NCBI RefSeq assembly: GCF_008638345.1
Contig: NZ_VTVA01000015.1
Span: 25,085-89,084 of the forward strand
Reading direction: 5' to 3'
Source of the DNA: Pseudomonas saliphila
GTDB lineage: Bacteria; Pseudomonadota; Gammaproteobacteria; Pseudomonadales; Pseudomonadaceae
DNA length: 64,000 nt
Shown: positions 29,020 through 36,620 of the stretch, piece by piece
How positions within the stretch are numbered: the stretch's first letter is position 1
Layout of the letters: every line of letters starts with the position of its first letter
Made by a program: the position numbers and the translations under genes
Notes under the pieces: generated by a model
Seen by the model: the letters and a program-made list of their open reading frames with translations, nothing else
What the model was told of the DNA's origin: nothing
Database searches by the model: none

Positions 29020-29661
29020 ATGTTTCAACTTTTGCCCAAGCTGTTCACCGCCCCGCGTTCCGCCTGGCTGCCTATTCGGGAACACGCGGAGCAACACCCG
29101 TGGGGGTTTCTTCCGGTCTTGCTTGTACTGTCGCTCATACCTGCCATCTGCGCCTACTTCGGCACGGCTCACGTCGGGTGGGAGCTCTTCGGTAGCGAAA
29201 ATCCTACCTACCTTAACCAGGCCAGCGCGCTGTATCTGGCGGTCATGGTTTATCTGGGCTTTCTCTGCGGCGTTTCTATCATGGCGTTGATGACACGCTG
29301 GGTCCTGTTTCGTACACCCGTGCGCCCGAGCCTGCTGCTCGCTTTCACCTTTGCCACCTGCCTCTCTGTTCCGCTGATGCTGGCCAGCATCGGAGCGATA
29401 ATACCGCTGCGCATGATGCTTCTACTTTTCGCATTCCTGGGCACCCTGTATTCCGTAATTCTGCTGTTCAGCGGGCTTCCGGTGTTCATGCATTTGAAGC
29501 GCAACGACCACACGCGCTTCTATGCTGCCTGCATCCTCGGCGTCGGGTTTCTGGTCTTCCTCACCAACGGTTTTGTCTTCATGGAACTGTGGTGGCAACC
29601 CCTGAGTGGTGGTGAATACATAAGCGAGCCCAGCGAGCCTGAAAGCCTGCCACAGCCATGA
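29020..29661 (+). CDS. Yip1-domain integral membrane protein
   Basis: A 213-residue protein with five probable membrane segments (about 30-50, 70-90, 105-125, 130-155, 170-195) and the Yip1-type layout. AGGAG precedes the ATG by 7 nt. Bacterial Yip1-domain proteins are uncharacterised; the C-terminal tail is acidic and proline-rich (SEPSEPESLPQP). It stands alone downstream of the divergent nadA. Confidence 0.7.
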   Translation: MFQLLPKLFTAPRSAWLPIREHAEQHPWGFLPVLLVLSLIPAICAYFGTAHVGWELFGSENPTYLNQASALYLAVMVYLGFLCGVSIMALMTRWVLFRTPVRPSLLLAFTFATCLSVPLMLASIGAIIPLRMMLLLFAFLGTLYSVILLFSGLPVFMHLKRNDHTRFYAACILGVGFLVFLTNGFVFMELWWQPLSGGEYISEPSEPESLPQP

Positions 29662-29768
29662 ACAACATCGTTTCGAGTGTCTCGAGTTAGAGTCGGAGAT
29701 CAACCTGACTTCATAAAGTTCAATTCGTTATTGGATTATTCCGGTGCGTTCCAATGTAACGTTTTTAC

Positions 29769-29795
29769 GAACTTTTGAATAAATAGCCAATCCAT
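29769..29795 (+). promoter_or_regulatory. weak AlgU-like promoter candidate
   Basis: GAACTT followed after 16 bp by TCCAT; the -35 is perfect for AlgU/sigma-E but the -10 (consensus TCTGA) is poor. It would start about 40 bp before the 53-codon ORF that precedes the DUF4142 gene. Confidence 0.25.
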
Positions 29796-29847
29796 ATTAC
29801 CGAGTCGAGCGAAACGCTCATGTCACACACCGACGCATGGAGGAAGA

Positions 29848-30009
29848 ATGAAGCGGCAAGATAACGCTCCGCATCCTGAACCGATGGCGGAAACTCAATC
29901 CGGAGCGGCACCCTTCCCGTATAAGAATATACTCCCAGAGTTCTGTCCCGACCTTATCGGACAGCGCGATTTTTATAATCGTCTGGCAAGCGTTTACGCC
30001 CAGGCATAG
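29848..30009 (+). CDS. small hypothetical protein (53 aa) upstream of the DUF4142 gene
   Basis: A 53-codon frame with a strong GGAGGA Shine-Dalgarno sequence directly before the ATG. The product is proline-rich and soluble (PHPEPMAETQSG, then FPYKNILPEFCPDLIGQRD), with one cysteine. It ends 31 bp before the DUF4142 gene, so it could be co-translated or act as a leader peptide. I do not recognise it. A four-codon ATG-GAG-GAA-GAA-TGA frame overlaps its start. Confidence 0.45.
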   Translation: MKRQDNAPHPEPMAETQSGAAPFPYKNILPEFCPDLIGQRDFYNRLASVYAQA

Positions 30010-30040
30010 CGAATCATCAATAAACCGAAGGATAACTAAC

Positions 30041-30553
30041 ATGACTACAGTGAACTATATAAAGAACGGTATGCTCGCAGTAATTCTCGGATTCTCTGCA
30101 TCGTCCTGGGCTCAGGATATGGATGCGACTGAATTTGTTGATGAAGCCACCGCCAAGGGTATCGCCGAAATCGAAACGGCGAAGCTTGCTGTCGAGCAAG
30201 CGCAAAGTCCTGAGGTCAAGTCTTATGCCGAGAAAATGATCGAGGACCATACCCAGCTCAATCAGGATCTGAAGGAACTTGCCCAGGAGAAGAATCTGGA
30301 AGTTTCGGATGATGCGACCTTGATGGACCAGGCAAAGGCCATGATCCTGGAAATGCGCGAAGGTGAAGCGTTTGACGATCACTACGCCAGCAACCAGGTA
30401 AACGCCCACGAACAAACCATCGAATTGTTCGAAAACGCTGCCGAGAATCTGAACGACGAAGACCTGCGCAAACTCGCCAAGGACAGCCTTGAAACACTAC
30501 GCGAGCACCTTGCTACCGCTAAGGAACTGGAAGCCCAATTCGAAGCTGAGTAA
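30041..30553 (+). CDS. DUF4142 periplasmic ferritin-like helical-bundle protein
   Basis: A 170-residue protein with a signal peptide ending SSWAQ (about 25). The mature part is almost all helix with regularly spaced glutamates and histidines (DEATAKGIAEIETAKLAVEQ, MIEDHTQLNQDL, NAHEQTIELFENAAE), the DUF4142 pattern, which has a ferritin-like four-helix fold. Function is unknown; relatives are often stress-induced. It begins the helical-bundle cluster that continues to 35395. Confidence 0.85.
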   Translation: MTTVNYIKNGMLAVILGFSASSWAQDMDATEFVDEATAKGIAEIETAKLAVEQAQSPEVKSYAEKMIEDHTQLNQDLKELAQEKNLEVSDDATLMDQAKAMILEMREGEAFDDHYASNQVNAHEQTIELFENAAENLNDEDLRKLAKDSLETLREHLATAKELEAQFEAE

Positions 30554-30881
30554 AGCTCAAGCGTGTTACCGTGGGGCAGCGCTCCGGCGCTGTACCCACC
30601 TTAGAGCACCTTGCCTTTCTGCATTATCCGCACCCTCCGCCCCATCATCCGCGCTAAGTAATGACTCTCCCGCCTTCGCAATAACTCCCACGCATCGACC
30701 GTTCTATCATTTGGTCTTTGGACCCCTAAACAGATCCCCAATCCCGTATCTATTGCTGCGTCCGCCCACCGGACACAGGATATCGCGACCAAGCACTCTA
30801 TCACTCAGGCCCGCGAGACCAGCTCATGCTCGCTCCTGCATCCAGATAGCGACCGGCCGATTACGTCGAATACGCGCACAA
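30554..30881. other. gene-free stretch after the DUF4142 gene
   Basis: No supported gene. A CAGCGC-TCCG-GCGCTG hairpin (30577-30592), flanked by GGG/CCC, sits 24 bp past the DUF4142 stop and may aid termination although it lacks a T-run. The rest is C-rich with no coding signal on either strand. Confidence 0.5.
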
Positions 30882-30907
30882 AAAAGGGCAGCCTGAGCTG
30901 CCCTTTT
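30882..30907 (-). terminator. terminator of the DUF2383 gene
   Basis: AAAAGGGCAG/CTGCCCTTTT is a perfect 10-bp stem with a 6-nt loop, 17 bp past the stop codon. Minus-strand reading ends in a run of five T. It could work in both directions. Confidence 0.8.
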
Positions 30908-30923
30908 CAACGACGCTTAGTGA

Positions 30924-31379
30924 TCAGGACTTGTGGCTATCGCGTAGCGCCTTGACCTCATCATGATTACGCAGAACACCCTCATACTGACGCTGCACGA
31001 CGGCACGAATATCCGGTGGCAGGTCCTTGTCGAGCGCCTTCTTGTAGCTTTTCTTGGCTACATCTTCACCGCGCTCACATTCGTTCAAAACGGCCTGATC
31101 GTCTTTACCTGTAATCGCCGATTTTATGTCTACCCAGCGCCGGTGCATATCACCGCTCATGCTGGTACTGTCTTCCGGATCGCCTCCGAGCTGGAGTACC
31201 AGGGCTTGTAACTCTGCGGCCGCCTTGCCACATTCTTGCGCACGCGCCGAAAAGGTATTTTTCAGATTCACGCTTTGCGCATCTTCAGCGCACTCCTTGA
31301 AGCCAGCCTCACCATCTTTGCTGGTTTCAATCAGGTCGTTAAGTGTGGAGATTACATCTTTAGTGTCCATGGTCGTCAT
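30924..31379 (-). CDS. DUF2383 (PA2169-type) four-helix-bundle protein
   Basis: A 151-residue soluble protein of the DUF2383/PA2169 family: four helices, with LNDLIETSKDGEAGFKECAED at the start and CERGEDVAKKSYKKAL in the second half. The fold is ferritin-like, but the canonical di-iron ExxH pairs are not evident. Function is unknown; relatives occur in stress-response clusters. It is last in a leftward run of four genes (YciF-like, DUF2061, DUF2892-like, DUF2383). Confidence 0.85.
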   Translation of the reverse strand: MTTMDTKDVISTLNDLIETSKDGEAGFKECAEDAQSVNLKNTFSARAQECGKAAAELQALVLQLGGDPEDSTSMSGDMHRRWVDIKSAITGKDDQAVLNECERGEDVAKKSYKKALDKDLPPDIRAVVQRQYEGVLRNHDEVKALRDSHKS

Positions 31380-31438
31380 AATTGACTCCTGTTAGAACGA
31401 AAGTGTTGTTTACTCGAGCACACGCAGCGAATAGCGCT

Positions 31439-31744
31439 TCAGCCCATCTTTTGCATCATTTTCTTCTTCATCTCGCAATGACCTGTCATTCCGCGGTAAA
31501 TCGCCGCCCCGCCCATGGCAAGACTGATTAACCCGAACAATCCGCCTTTGCGCAGCCCTTTGCTCAGCAGCAAGGCACCACCTGCCACGGAAATCACACG
31601 CTCCATGCCGGTCACGTTAATCTCACTGGAGGTTCCGGACTTGACTGGGCTCGTCTGGGTCTGAGGCTGGGTCGCCGGACCCGCGTTGGGGGTTGTACTC
31701 GTCGCCGTGACATTTCCCTGTTGAGGCTGATTTGTCTGAACCAT
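31439..31744 (-). CDS. small membrane protein, DUF2892-like C-terminus
   Basis: A 101-residue protein. The first 45 residues are a low-complexity Thr/Pro/Gln linker (QPQTQTSPVKSGTSSE). The rest has VTGMERVISVAGGALLLSKG and LISLAMGGAAIYRGMTGHC, the signature of DUF2892 inner-membrane proteins with two short helices. Function unknown. AAGGGGAAAC provides the ribosome-binding site. It is 59 bp upstream of the DUF2383 gene, same strand. Confidence 0.75.
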   Translation of the reverse strand: MVQTNQPQQGNVTATSTTPNAGPATQPQTQTSPVKSGTSSEINVTGMERVISVAGGALLLSKGLRKGGLFGLISLAMGGAAIYRGMTGHCEMKKKMMQKMG

Positions 31745-31883
31745 AAGTTTCCCCTTCTAAGTTTGTCGTTAAAGTATTCAGCAGCGGAGGGAGTTGCCGC
31801 GTGTAATAAAGACCCGCGGGCCATCGAGTGGTTCAACTACTCCGCATTCACACCTAAAAACAAGAAAGCTACCCGACAATTAT

Positions 31884-32111
31884 TCATCGACTGCTACGGC
31901 GGCCTAGATTTCCATGGCCGAGCCCTTTCTGTGGACTTCGCTCAGATCCGAATTTCTGCCAAGCTTTCTCGTGAAAGTGATAAGCAACGGTATTTACAAT
32001 GGGTTCGATAAGGGCAATCAAACCGCCCGTTATAACGCTCCCCGTAATTAAATAGGCGACAGTAAACGCAACGATGAAATGAACAACTGCGAAGGTCAAT
32101 GTCTTCAGCAT
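31884..32111 (-). CDS. DUF2061 small membrane protein
   Basis: A 75-residue protein with two membrane helices (about 5-23 and 26-45), starting MLKTLTFAVVHFIVAFTVAY, followed by AYHFHEKAWQKFG, the DUF2061 signature. Function unknown. It starts 40 bp after the YciF-like gene and is probably co-transcribed with it from the AlgU-type promoter at 32703-32729. Confidence 0.8.
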   Translation of the reverse strand: MLKTLTFAVVHFIVAFTVAYLITGSVITGGLIALIEPIVNTVAYHFHEKAWQKFGSERSPQKGLGHGNLGRRSSR

Positions 32112-32151
32112 TTCACTCCCGCTCGGAACAGTTCCAGGCCCGGTCCGATGA

Positions 32152-32670
32152 TTATCGTTTTGCCGCCATATCAGGGTTGGCGTCGCGAGTAAGATAAGCT
32201 TGCGTAAGCTCTGGTAGGTGGGCTTTCAACCAGTCCGCCATTGCTTCTTCTTGCGGAAGTATTTGTTCACAGGCGCGCTGCGTTTCGAGATCACCAACTG
32301 CCTTGGCGGCCGCAATCAAAACCGTATAGGAAGCAATTTCCATATGTTCGAACACATACCCGGCCATCGCACCTTTAACGACTTCGTCACTGACAAACAT
32401 GCCGGAAGCGCCCTGACTGAATGCCATTAGCTTGCCGCCTATATCCTTAATTGTGGAAGGGCTGGTGTTCAGCCGCGCCAGACACTCATCCAGAAGCTTT
32501 TGCTGGCCCAGGGTCTCCTCAATATGCTGGTCGATCCGTGCCTTGAGTTCTGGATAATGTTCTAGCCGCGAAGACTGCGCTTTCAACATTGATTCAGCCT
32601 GCTGCTCCATCGCATGCGCATCCCGTAGCCAATCAACCAGATTATCGACTTTCGCCTCTTTACCGGCCAT
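32152..32670 (-). CDS. YciF/DUF892 ferritin-like protein
   Basis: A 172-residue protein of the YciE/YciF (DUF892) family. It has the usual beginning (LVDWLRDAHAMEQQAESMLK), a central HIEETLGQQ helix, YVFEHMEIASYTVL and the EEAMADWLKAHLPEL end. Members are helical dimers with ferritin-like folds and are induced by osmotic and envelope stress. An AlgU-consensus promoter ends about 33 bp before its ATG, behind which sits an AAGGGGG ribosome-binding site. Confidence 0.88.
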   Translation of the reverse strand: MAGKEAKVDNLVDWLRDAHAMEQQAESMLKAQSSRLEHYPELKARIDQHIEETLGQQKLLDECLARLNTSPSTIKDIGGKLMAFSQGASGMFVSDEVVKGAMAGYVFEHMEIASYTVLIAAAKAVGDLETQRACEQILPQEEAMADWLKAHLPELTQAYLTRDANPDMAAKR

Positions 32671-32702
32671 CTGGATGCCCCCTTGTGAATGAGCCTGTTA
32701 CT

Positions 32703-32729
32703 TCAGAAAGGGCAAAGCGAACGAAGTTC
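32703..32729 (-). promoter_or_regulatory. AlgU (sigma-22/sigma-E) promoter
   Basis: On the minus strand, GAACTT (32729-32724), a 16-bp spacer and TCTGA (32707-32703) match the AlgU consensus at every position. The predicted start near 32697 leaves a short leader to the YciF-like gene. This is the strongest promoter match in the window. Confidence 0.75.
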
Positions 32730-32867
32730 CGCCCAATGCAAACAAAGAATATACGCAGCTGGATTACACGCTCTCCGCTCCTGCGCTTATCTTTATCCCC
32801 CGCCGGGATATGATTCCTCCATAGATTCAAGCGTCCCATTAATAACTATTTAATATATAAAAACTCT

Positions 32868-32894
32868 GAACGTTCTGGCAGATCAAACTTCTAC
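32868..32894 (+). promoter_or_regulatory. AlgU-like promoter for the two-bundle ferritin-like gene
   Basis: GAACGT, 16 bp, then TCTAC: close to GAACTT-N16-TCTGA with three changes. It lies 45 bp upstream of the ATG at 32940, on the strand opposite to the perfect site at 32703-32729. This suggests a shared stress-regulated divergent control region. Confidence 0.45.
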
Positions 32895-32939
32895 TTTGTA
32901 CTACTACGTCAACATGCCACTAACCGCTGGAGGCATTTC

Positions 32940-34109
32940 ATGCACGGACTTACGGGAATATTCGACAACCAGGGCGTTCCGCTTGAAAAGCAGGAATTCT
33001 CCTGGAAGGAAATTGCCAGCAAGCCGATCAGTAAACTGGACGATGATGCTTTTACCCGGGTGCGCGTGATACTTATGAATGGTATCGAGCAAGACGCCTT
33101 GAGACTGAAGCATATCGGTGCACGGATGAATAAATCGCTACGGCTGCCTCTGGCTCAGGTGCGGCGAGTAGAACAGCACCAGATGACCTCGATCAACTGG
33201 CTCCTTTCCTCCGACCACTCGCCTCTGGAAACCACTGTTGCGTATGAGCAGGTAGCGATCGAGGTGACTGCGGCAGTTGCGCAAAACGAACCTGACCCCT
33301 ATCAGGCGCAGACCTACCGCTTTGGTCTGCTGGAAGATTTTGATCACTTATATCGTTACTCCGCCATGCTCGACCGACTGGAAGGCAAGGATGCAAACAA
33401 CATCCTGCAGGGGTACACCGACATCATCCCCGCCCGACCCACCTCCGAGCACCACCGCGCGCCGGAAAGTGATTTACGCGACAATTATGAGAAAGATAGC
33501 GCAGCGCTGATTACCAAGATTCACGCCGCCATGATTACGGCTGCTGAATATCAGACCCACGACTACTACATGAACATCGGCCCACTGTTTGCCGACCCCG
33601 TCGCCCGTCAGCTCTATGCCGAGATCGCGTCGGTGGAGGAGCAGCATGTGACGCAGTACGGTTCATTGATGGACCCCGATGAATCATTCCTCGAAAAATG
33701 GCTGATTCACGAAGCCATGGAGGTCTACAACTACGAGGCCTGCGCCAAACAGGAGGATAACCCCCGTATCAAGGCCATGTGGGAACGCTTCCTGGACTAC
33801 GAGCTGGGGCACCTGAACCTGGTCTGTGACCTGTTCAAGCAGTACGAGCGCCGTGACCCAGCGGAAATCCTCGGTGGTTCTGTGCCCGCCATGATCGAGT
33901 TCAAGAGTCAGCGCGAGTTCGTCCGCAAGGTGGTTGCCGAAGAAGTCAACCTGCGTACCTCGGGCAGCAATTATGTCCAGAAGCAGGAAGAAAGTCCGTT
34001 GTCGCTGGCTTACCGGACCCAGATGAACACCCCCATTATCCCGTCGAACATTGCCTCTGCAGGCTACGAATGGCGACCGGGCACCGAATTGGCAGAGAAA
34101 AAATCCTAG
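32940..34109 (+). CDS. large ferritin-like protein with two helical bundles, one di-iron site intact
   Basis: A 389-residue soluble protein. The second half carries the complete ferritin-like ligand set: E203, E233-x-x-H236 (VEEQH), a helix with E258/E261 and E288-x-x-H291 (YELGH). The first half looks like a second bundle with degenerate ligands (E50, VEQH at 77-80, E103/E108, DHLY near 135). This reads as an old duplication that kept one metal centre. I do not recognise a named family. It is followed 9 bp later by another ferritin-like gene and then hemerythrin, implying an iron/oxygen or peroxide role by inference. Confidence 0.75.
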   Translation: MHGLTGIFDNQGVPLEKQEFSWKEIASKPISKLDDDAFTRVRVILMNGIEQDALRLKHIGARMNKSLRLPLAQVRRVEQHQMTSINWLLSSDHSPLETTVAYEQVAIEVTAAVAQNEPDPYQAQTYRFGLLEDFDHLYRYSAMLDRLEGKDANNILQGYTDIIPARPTSEHHRAPESDLRDNYEKDSAALITKIHAAMITAAEYQTHDYYMNIGPLFADPVARQLYAEIASVEEQHVTQYGSLMDPDESFLEKWLIHEAMEVYNYEACAKQEDNPRIKAMWERFLDYELGHLNLVCDLFKQYERRDPAEILGGSVPAMIEFKSQREFVRKVVAEEVNLRTSGSNYVQKQEESPLSLAYRTQMNTPIIPSNIASAGYEWRPGTELAEKKS

Positions 34110-34118
34110 GAGGCTTCC

Positions 34119-34850
34119 ATGGCAAGCTCAGCAAAAATGGGCCATAACCTGACCGGCGCCCAGATGTCCCCCAAGGACACGGAAAAGATGGTCGATCTGA
34201 TCAAGCGCTACCCGGCGGACGTCCCAGGCAACGCATCAGACCTGTTGATTGCCCGTCGTAATGAAACCAGCGAATCCGACCGCATCGGCTCGGTACCTGT
34301 GCCGGGTTCCGCCAAGGGGAAGCTAAAGTCGACCTTTGAAAAGATGATGGGCAAGAACCCTGAGGTGCTGATCGACAAGCTCGGGGAACGGCTTGCTTAC
34401 GAGCGCACCGGCGTGCGCCTCTATGAAGCCGCCATCGCCAAGGTTCAAGCTCTGGATACCGGCGCCGGTGCCCCACCGGACCTGCTGAAGACGCTGCAGA
34501 CCATACGCAACGAAGAAGAAGAGCATTTCCATCTACTGGTTGCCGCGGTGGAAAAGCTCGGCGCAGATCCAACAGCGATGACCCCATCAGCGGACGTCGC
34601 TGGCGTCATCGCCCTTGGCGTGATGCAGGTTCTCACCGACCCCCGCACAAACATTTCCCACGCGCTCAATGCACTGCTGACGATTGAGCTGGCTGATAAC
34701 GCGGCGTGGGAGCTATTGATTGAGATGGCCGAGAGTGCGGGCCAGAAGAGCATCGCCAAAAGTTTCGGAAAAGCCCTTACCCAGGAACAGCAACACGTTG
34801 CCAATATCAAAGCACTACTCAGACAGGACCAGCTAACCCAGTTGTCCTGA
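34119..34850 (+). CDS. ferritin-like di-iron protein
   Basis: A 243-residue soluble protein. An N-terminal extension of about 80 residues (SPKDTEKMVDLIKRYP) leads to a ferritin-like domain with E95/E103, E133-x-x-H136 (EEEEH), E190/E198 and E223-x-x-H226 (EQQH), the full E, ExxH, E, ExxH di-iron set. AGGAGG precedes the ATG. It lies 9 bp behind the larger ferritin-like gene, and the two products may form a pair. Function unknown. Confidence 0.75.
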   Translation: MASSAKMGHNLTGAQMSPKDTEKMVDLIKRYPADVPGNASDLLIARRNETSESDRIGSVPVPGSAKGKLKSTFEKMMGKNPEVLIDKLGERLAYERTGVRLYEAAIAKVQALDTGAGAPPDLLKTLQTIRNEEEEHFHLLVAAVEKLGADPTAMTPSADVAGVIALGVMQVLTDPRTNISHALNALLTIELADNAAWELLIEMAESAGQKSIAKSFGKALTQEQQHVANIKALLRQDQLTQLS

Positions 34851-34933
34851 TAAAAAGCCCGACACAGGCTCAGGGCCGACTCGGTCGGCTAGCCTATCCG
34901 CATTCCGTTGCGGAGCCCATATGAGGAAATACC

Positions 34934-35395
34934 ATGAATGCCATAGAGCTACTGGTCCAGGATCATGAAAAGCTCAAGAAGCTACTTGAACAGATCAGTT
35001 CCACTACCGACCGAGCGGCCAAGACACGTGCTGACGTTCTGGCGCAGATCGAAGCCGAAGTGCTGAGCCATACTCAGATTGAAGAAAAGATTTTCTATCC
35101 CGCCTACCGCGACGCGAGCGACAAGGAAGGGGTGAAGATGTATCACGAGGCAGTCGAAGAACACCGCGCTGTCAGCGAACTGGTATTACCGGATTTGCTG
35201 AAAACAAAGCCCGACTCCGTGCAGTTCTCCGGACGTATCAAGGTGCTCAAAGAACTACTGGAACATCACATGGAGGAGGAAGAAAGCGAAATGTTTCCTG
35301 AGGCCAAAGAGGTTCTCAAGCCCGAGGAGCTGGTCAGACTGGGACAGGAAATGGAAGCAATGAAGAAAACCATCAAGGCCGAGATGAAGAAGTAA
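34934..35395 (+). CDS. hemerythrin-domain protein
   Basis: A 153-residue hemerythrin-like protein with the di-iron ligands in order: H11 (VQDHEKLKK), H47 and E51 (HTQIEEKIFYP), H75 (HRAVSEL), then HHMEEEESEMFP near 112-123. Such proteins bind O2 or sense or repair oxidative and nitrosative damage. GAGGAAAT precedes the ATG. It ends the rightward run of three di-iron genes before tRNA-Lys. Confidence 0.9.
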   Translation: MNAIELLVQDHEKLKKLLEQISSTTDRAAKTRADVLAQIEAEVLSHTQIEEKIFYPAYRDASDKEGVKMYHEAVEEHRAVSELVLPDLLKTKPDSVQFSGRIKVLKELLEHHMEEEESEMFPEAKEVLKPEELVRLGQEMEAMKKTIKAEMKK

Positions 35396-35479
35396 CAACG
35401 CTGTCGGGGTTGGCGATCGGCTGCCCCGGCAAGCACAATCGGCTCAAGCGGGATTGTAAAGCGAAGGACATCAAGAAAG

Positions 35480-35555
35480 TGGTGGGTCGTGTAGGATTCG
35501 AACCTACGACCAATTGGTTAAAAGCCAACTGCTCTACCAACTGAGCTAACGACCC
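35480..35555 (-). tRNA. tRNA-Lys(TTT)
   Basis: A 76-nt tRNA with acceptor stem GGGTCGT/ACGACCC, D-arm TAGCTCAGTTGGTAGAGC, anticodon loop CTTTTAA (anticodon TTT), T-arm GGTTCGAATCC and encoded CCA. Its 3' end faces the ferritin/hemerythrin cluster. In PAO1 the matching tRNA-Lys is a known island insertion site (recalled). Confidence 0.96.
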
Positions 35556-35569
35556 TTTTGATGCGCGGT

Positions 35570-35597
35570 ATATTACTGATTTAACACAGAAACTCAA
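35570..35597 (-). promoter_or_regulatory. tRNA-Lys promoter
   Basis: TTGAGT (35597-35592) and TAATAT (35575-35570) with a 16-bp spacer, ending 14 bp upstream of the tRNA 5' end: a good sigma-70 promoter in the right place. Confidence 0.6.
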
Positions 35598-35774
35598 GAA
35601 TTTTTTTGCAGATTTTTATACGTACAGAGTCGTCTGCACGACTGTCACAGCAAACTCGGCGACCCACGATATACAACTGTCGCAACGGCCACAGGCCCAA
35701 CCTTGGGTATCGGTCAGGGCTGATCCGAAGATTCAGGGAAACGGCAGAGCGAACGCCCTGCCGAGGGAGATAGC

Positions 35775-36611
35775 CTAACTGAGGTTATCCAGATCGCGCC
35801 GCGCTAATTGGGCCGCGGACGAACTCGGGTGCTTGGACAGCACCTCCTGATACAGCTGCCGCGCCTTGTCCGCATTACCTAAACGGCGTTCGACATCTGC
35901 CAGCTTGTACAAGGCATCCGCCTCTTTACGATGCCCCGCAAAATTACTGATGACCTGTGCGAATGCGCGACCGGCTGACTCCAGGTCCGACTCTGCCAGA
36001 TACACCTCACCCAGCCAATACTGCGCGTTACCCGCATAGCTGCTATCGGGATAGCGACGCAAAAACGCATTGAACGCCATGGCTGCTTTCTCGAAGTCGC
36101 GCGCTTTGACCAGATCAAAGGCGGCTTCGTAAAGCAGCTTTTCCCGTTCGGGATCTGCCGGGGCCTGCTGAGTACCGCCGTTGGATGGCGACGCAGCTGG
36201 GGCGTTCGCCCGTGGTGCCTGTTCGGCCGGGGGCTGAACGGTTGCAAGCGGATCATCGGGCGAGCCATTGCCCGTCCCGTTCCGCAGTGGTGCTGTGGTA
36301 CCGCCCGTCAAAGATGATAACCGGCGATCAAGATCTTCGTACTGATCCAGCTGATTCTGTTCCAGCTGCTTCAGTCTATGTTCCTGCTCTTCAAGCAGGC
36401 CTCGCAACATCGATACTTCCTGCTGCAGCTGATCCAGCTGCTGCATGAGCTGGCCCTCAAGCGAGAGCCGGCCCCCAGACGTCGCAGGCGCAGGAGTGGC
36501 TGGCTGGCTGGGGCGAGCTCCGCCCGAGCTACCATCGATAATCGGTGCCTGTGCCAAAGCCGTTAACGGCGACAACAGACAGATAAACGCAACACTCCTG
36601 AACCCTTTCAT
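35775..36611 (-). CDS. cpoB: cell-division coordinator CpoB (YbgF)
   Basis: A 278-residue periplasmic protein that coordinates PBP1B and Tol activity at division. A signal peptide ends LTALAQA (about 22); a coiled coil with leucine/glutamine heptads follows (about 50-100, QLMQQLDQLQQEVSMLRGLL); then a Pro/Ala/Gly linker and three TPR repeats (about 155-278). It is the last gene of ybgC-tolQRAB-pal-cpoB. From memory, queE and queC follow it in PAO1; they are absent here. Confidence 0.95.
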   Translation of the reverse strand: MKGFRSVAFICLLSPLTALAQAPIIDGSSGGARPSQPATPAPATSGGRLSLEGQLMQQLDQLQQEVSMLRGLLEEQEHRLKQLEQNQLDQYEDLDRRLSSLTGGTTAPLRNGTGNGSPDDPLATVQPPAEQAPRANAPAASPSNGGTQQAPADPEREKLLYEAAFDLVKARDFEKAAMAFNAFLRRYPDSSYAGNAQYWLGEVYLAESDLESAGRAFAQVISNFAGHRKEADALYKLADVERRLGNADKARQLYQEVLSKHPSSSAAQLARRDLDNLS

Positions 36612-36620
36612 GCGACCTCT

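Noticed and set aside
35373..35597. 74-codon frame across tRNA-Lys (SLAQLVEQLAFNQLVVGSN)
   Set aside because: A well-known artefact of translating tRNA-Lys and its flanks.
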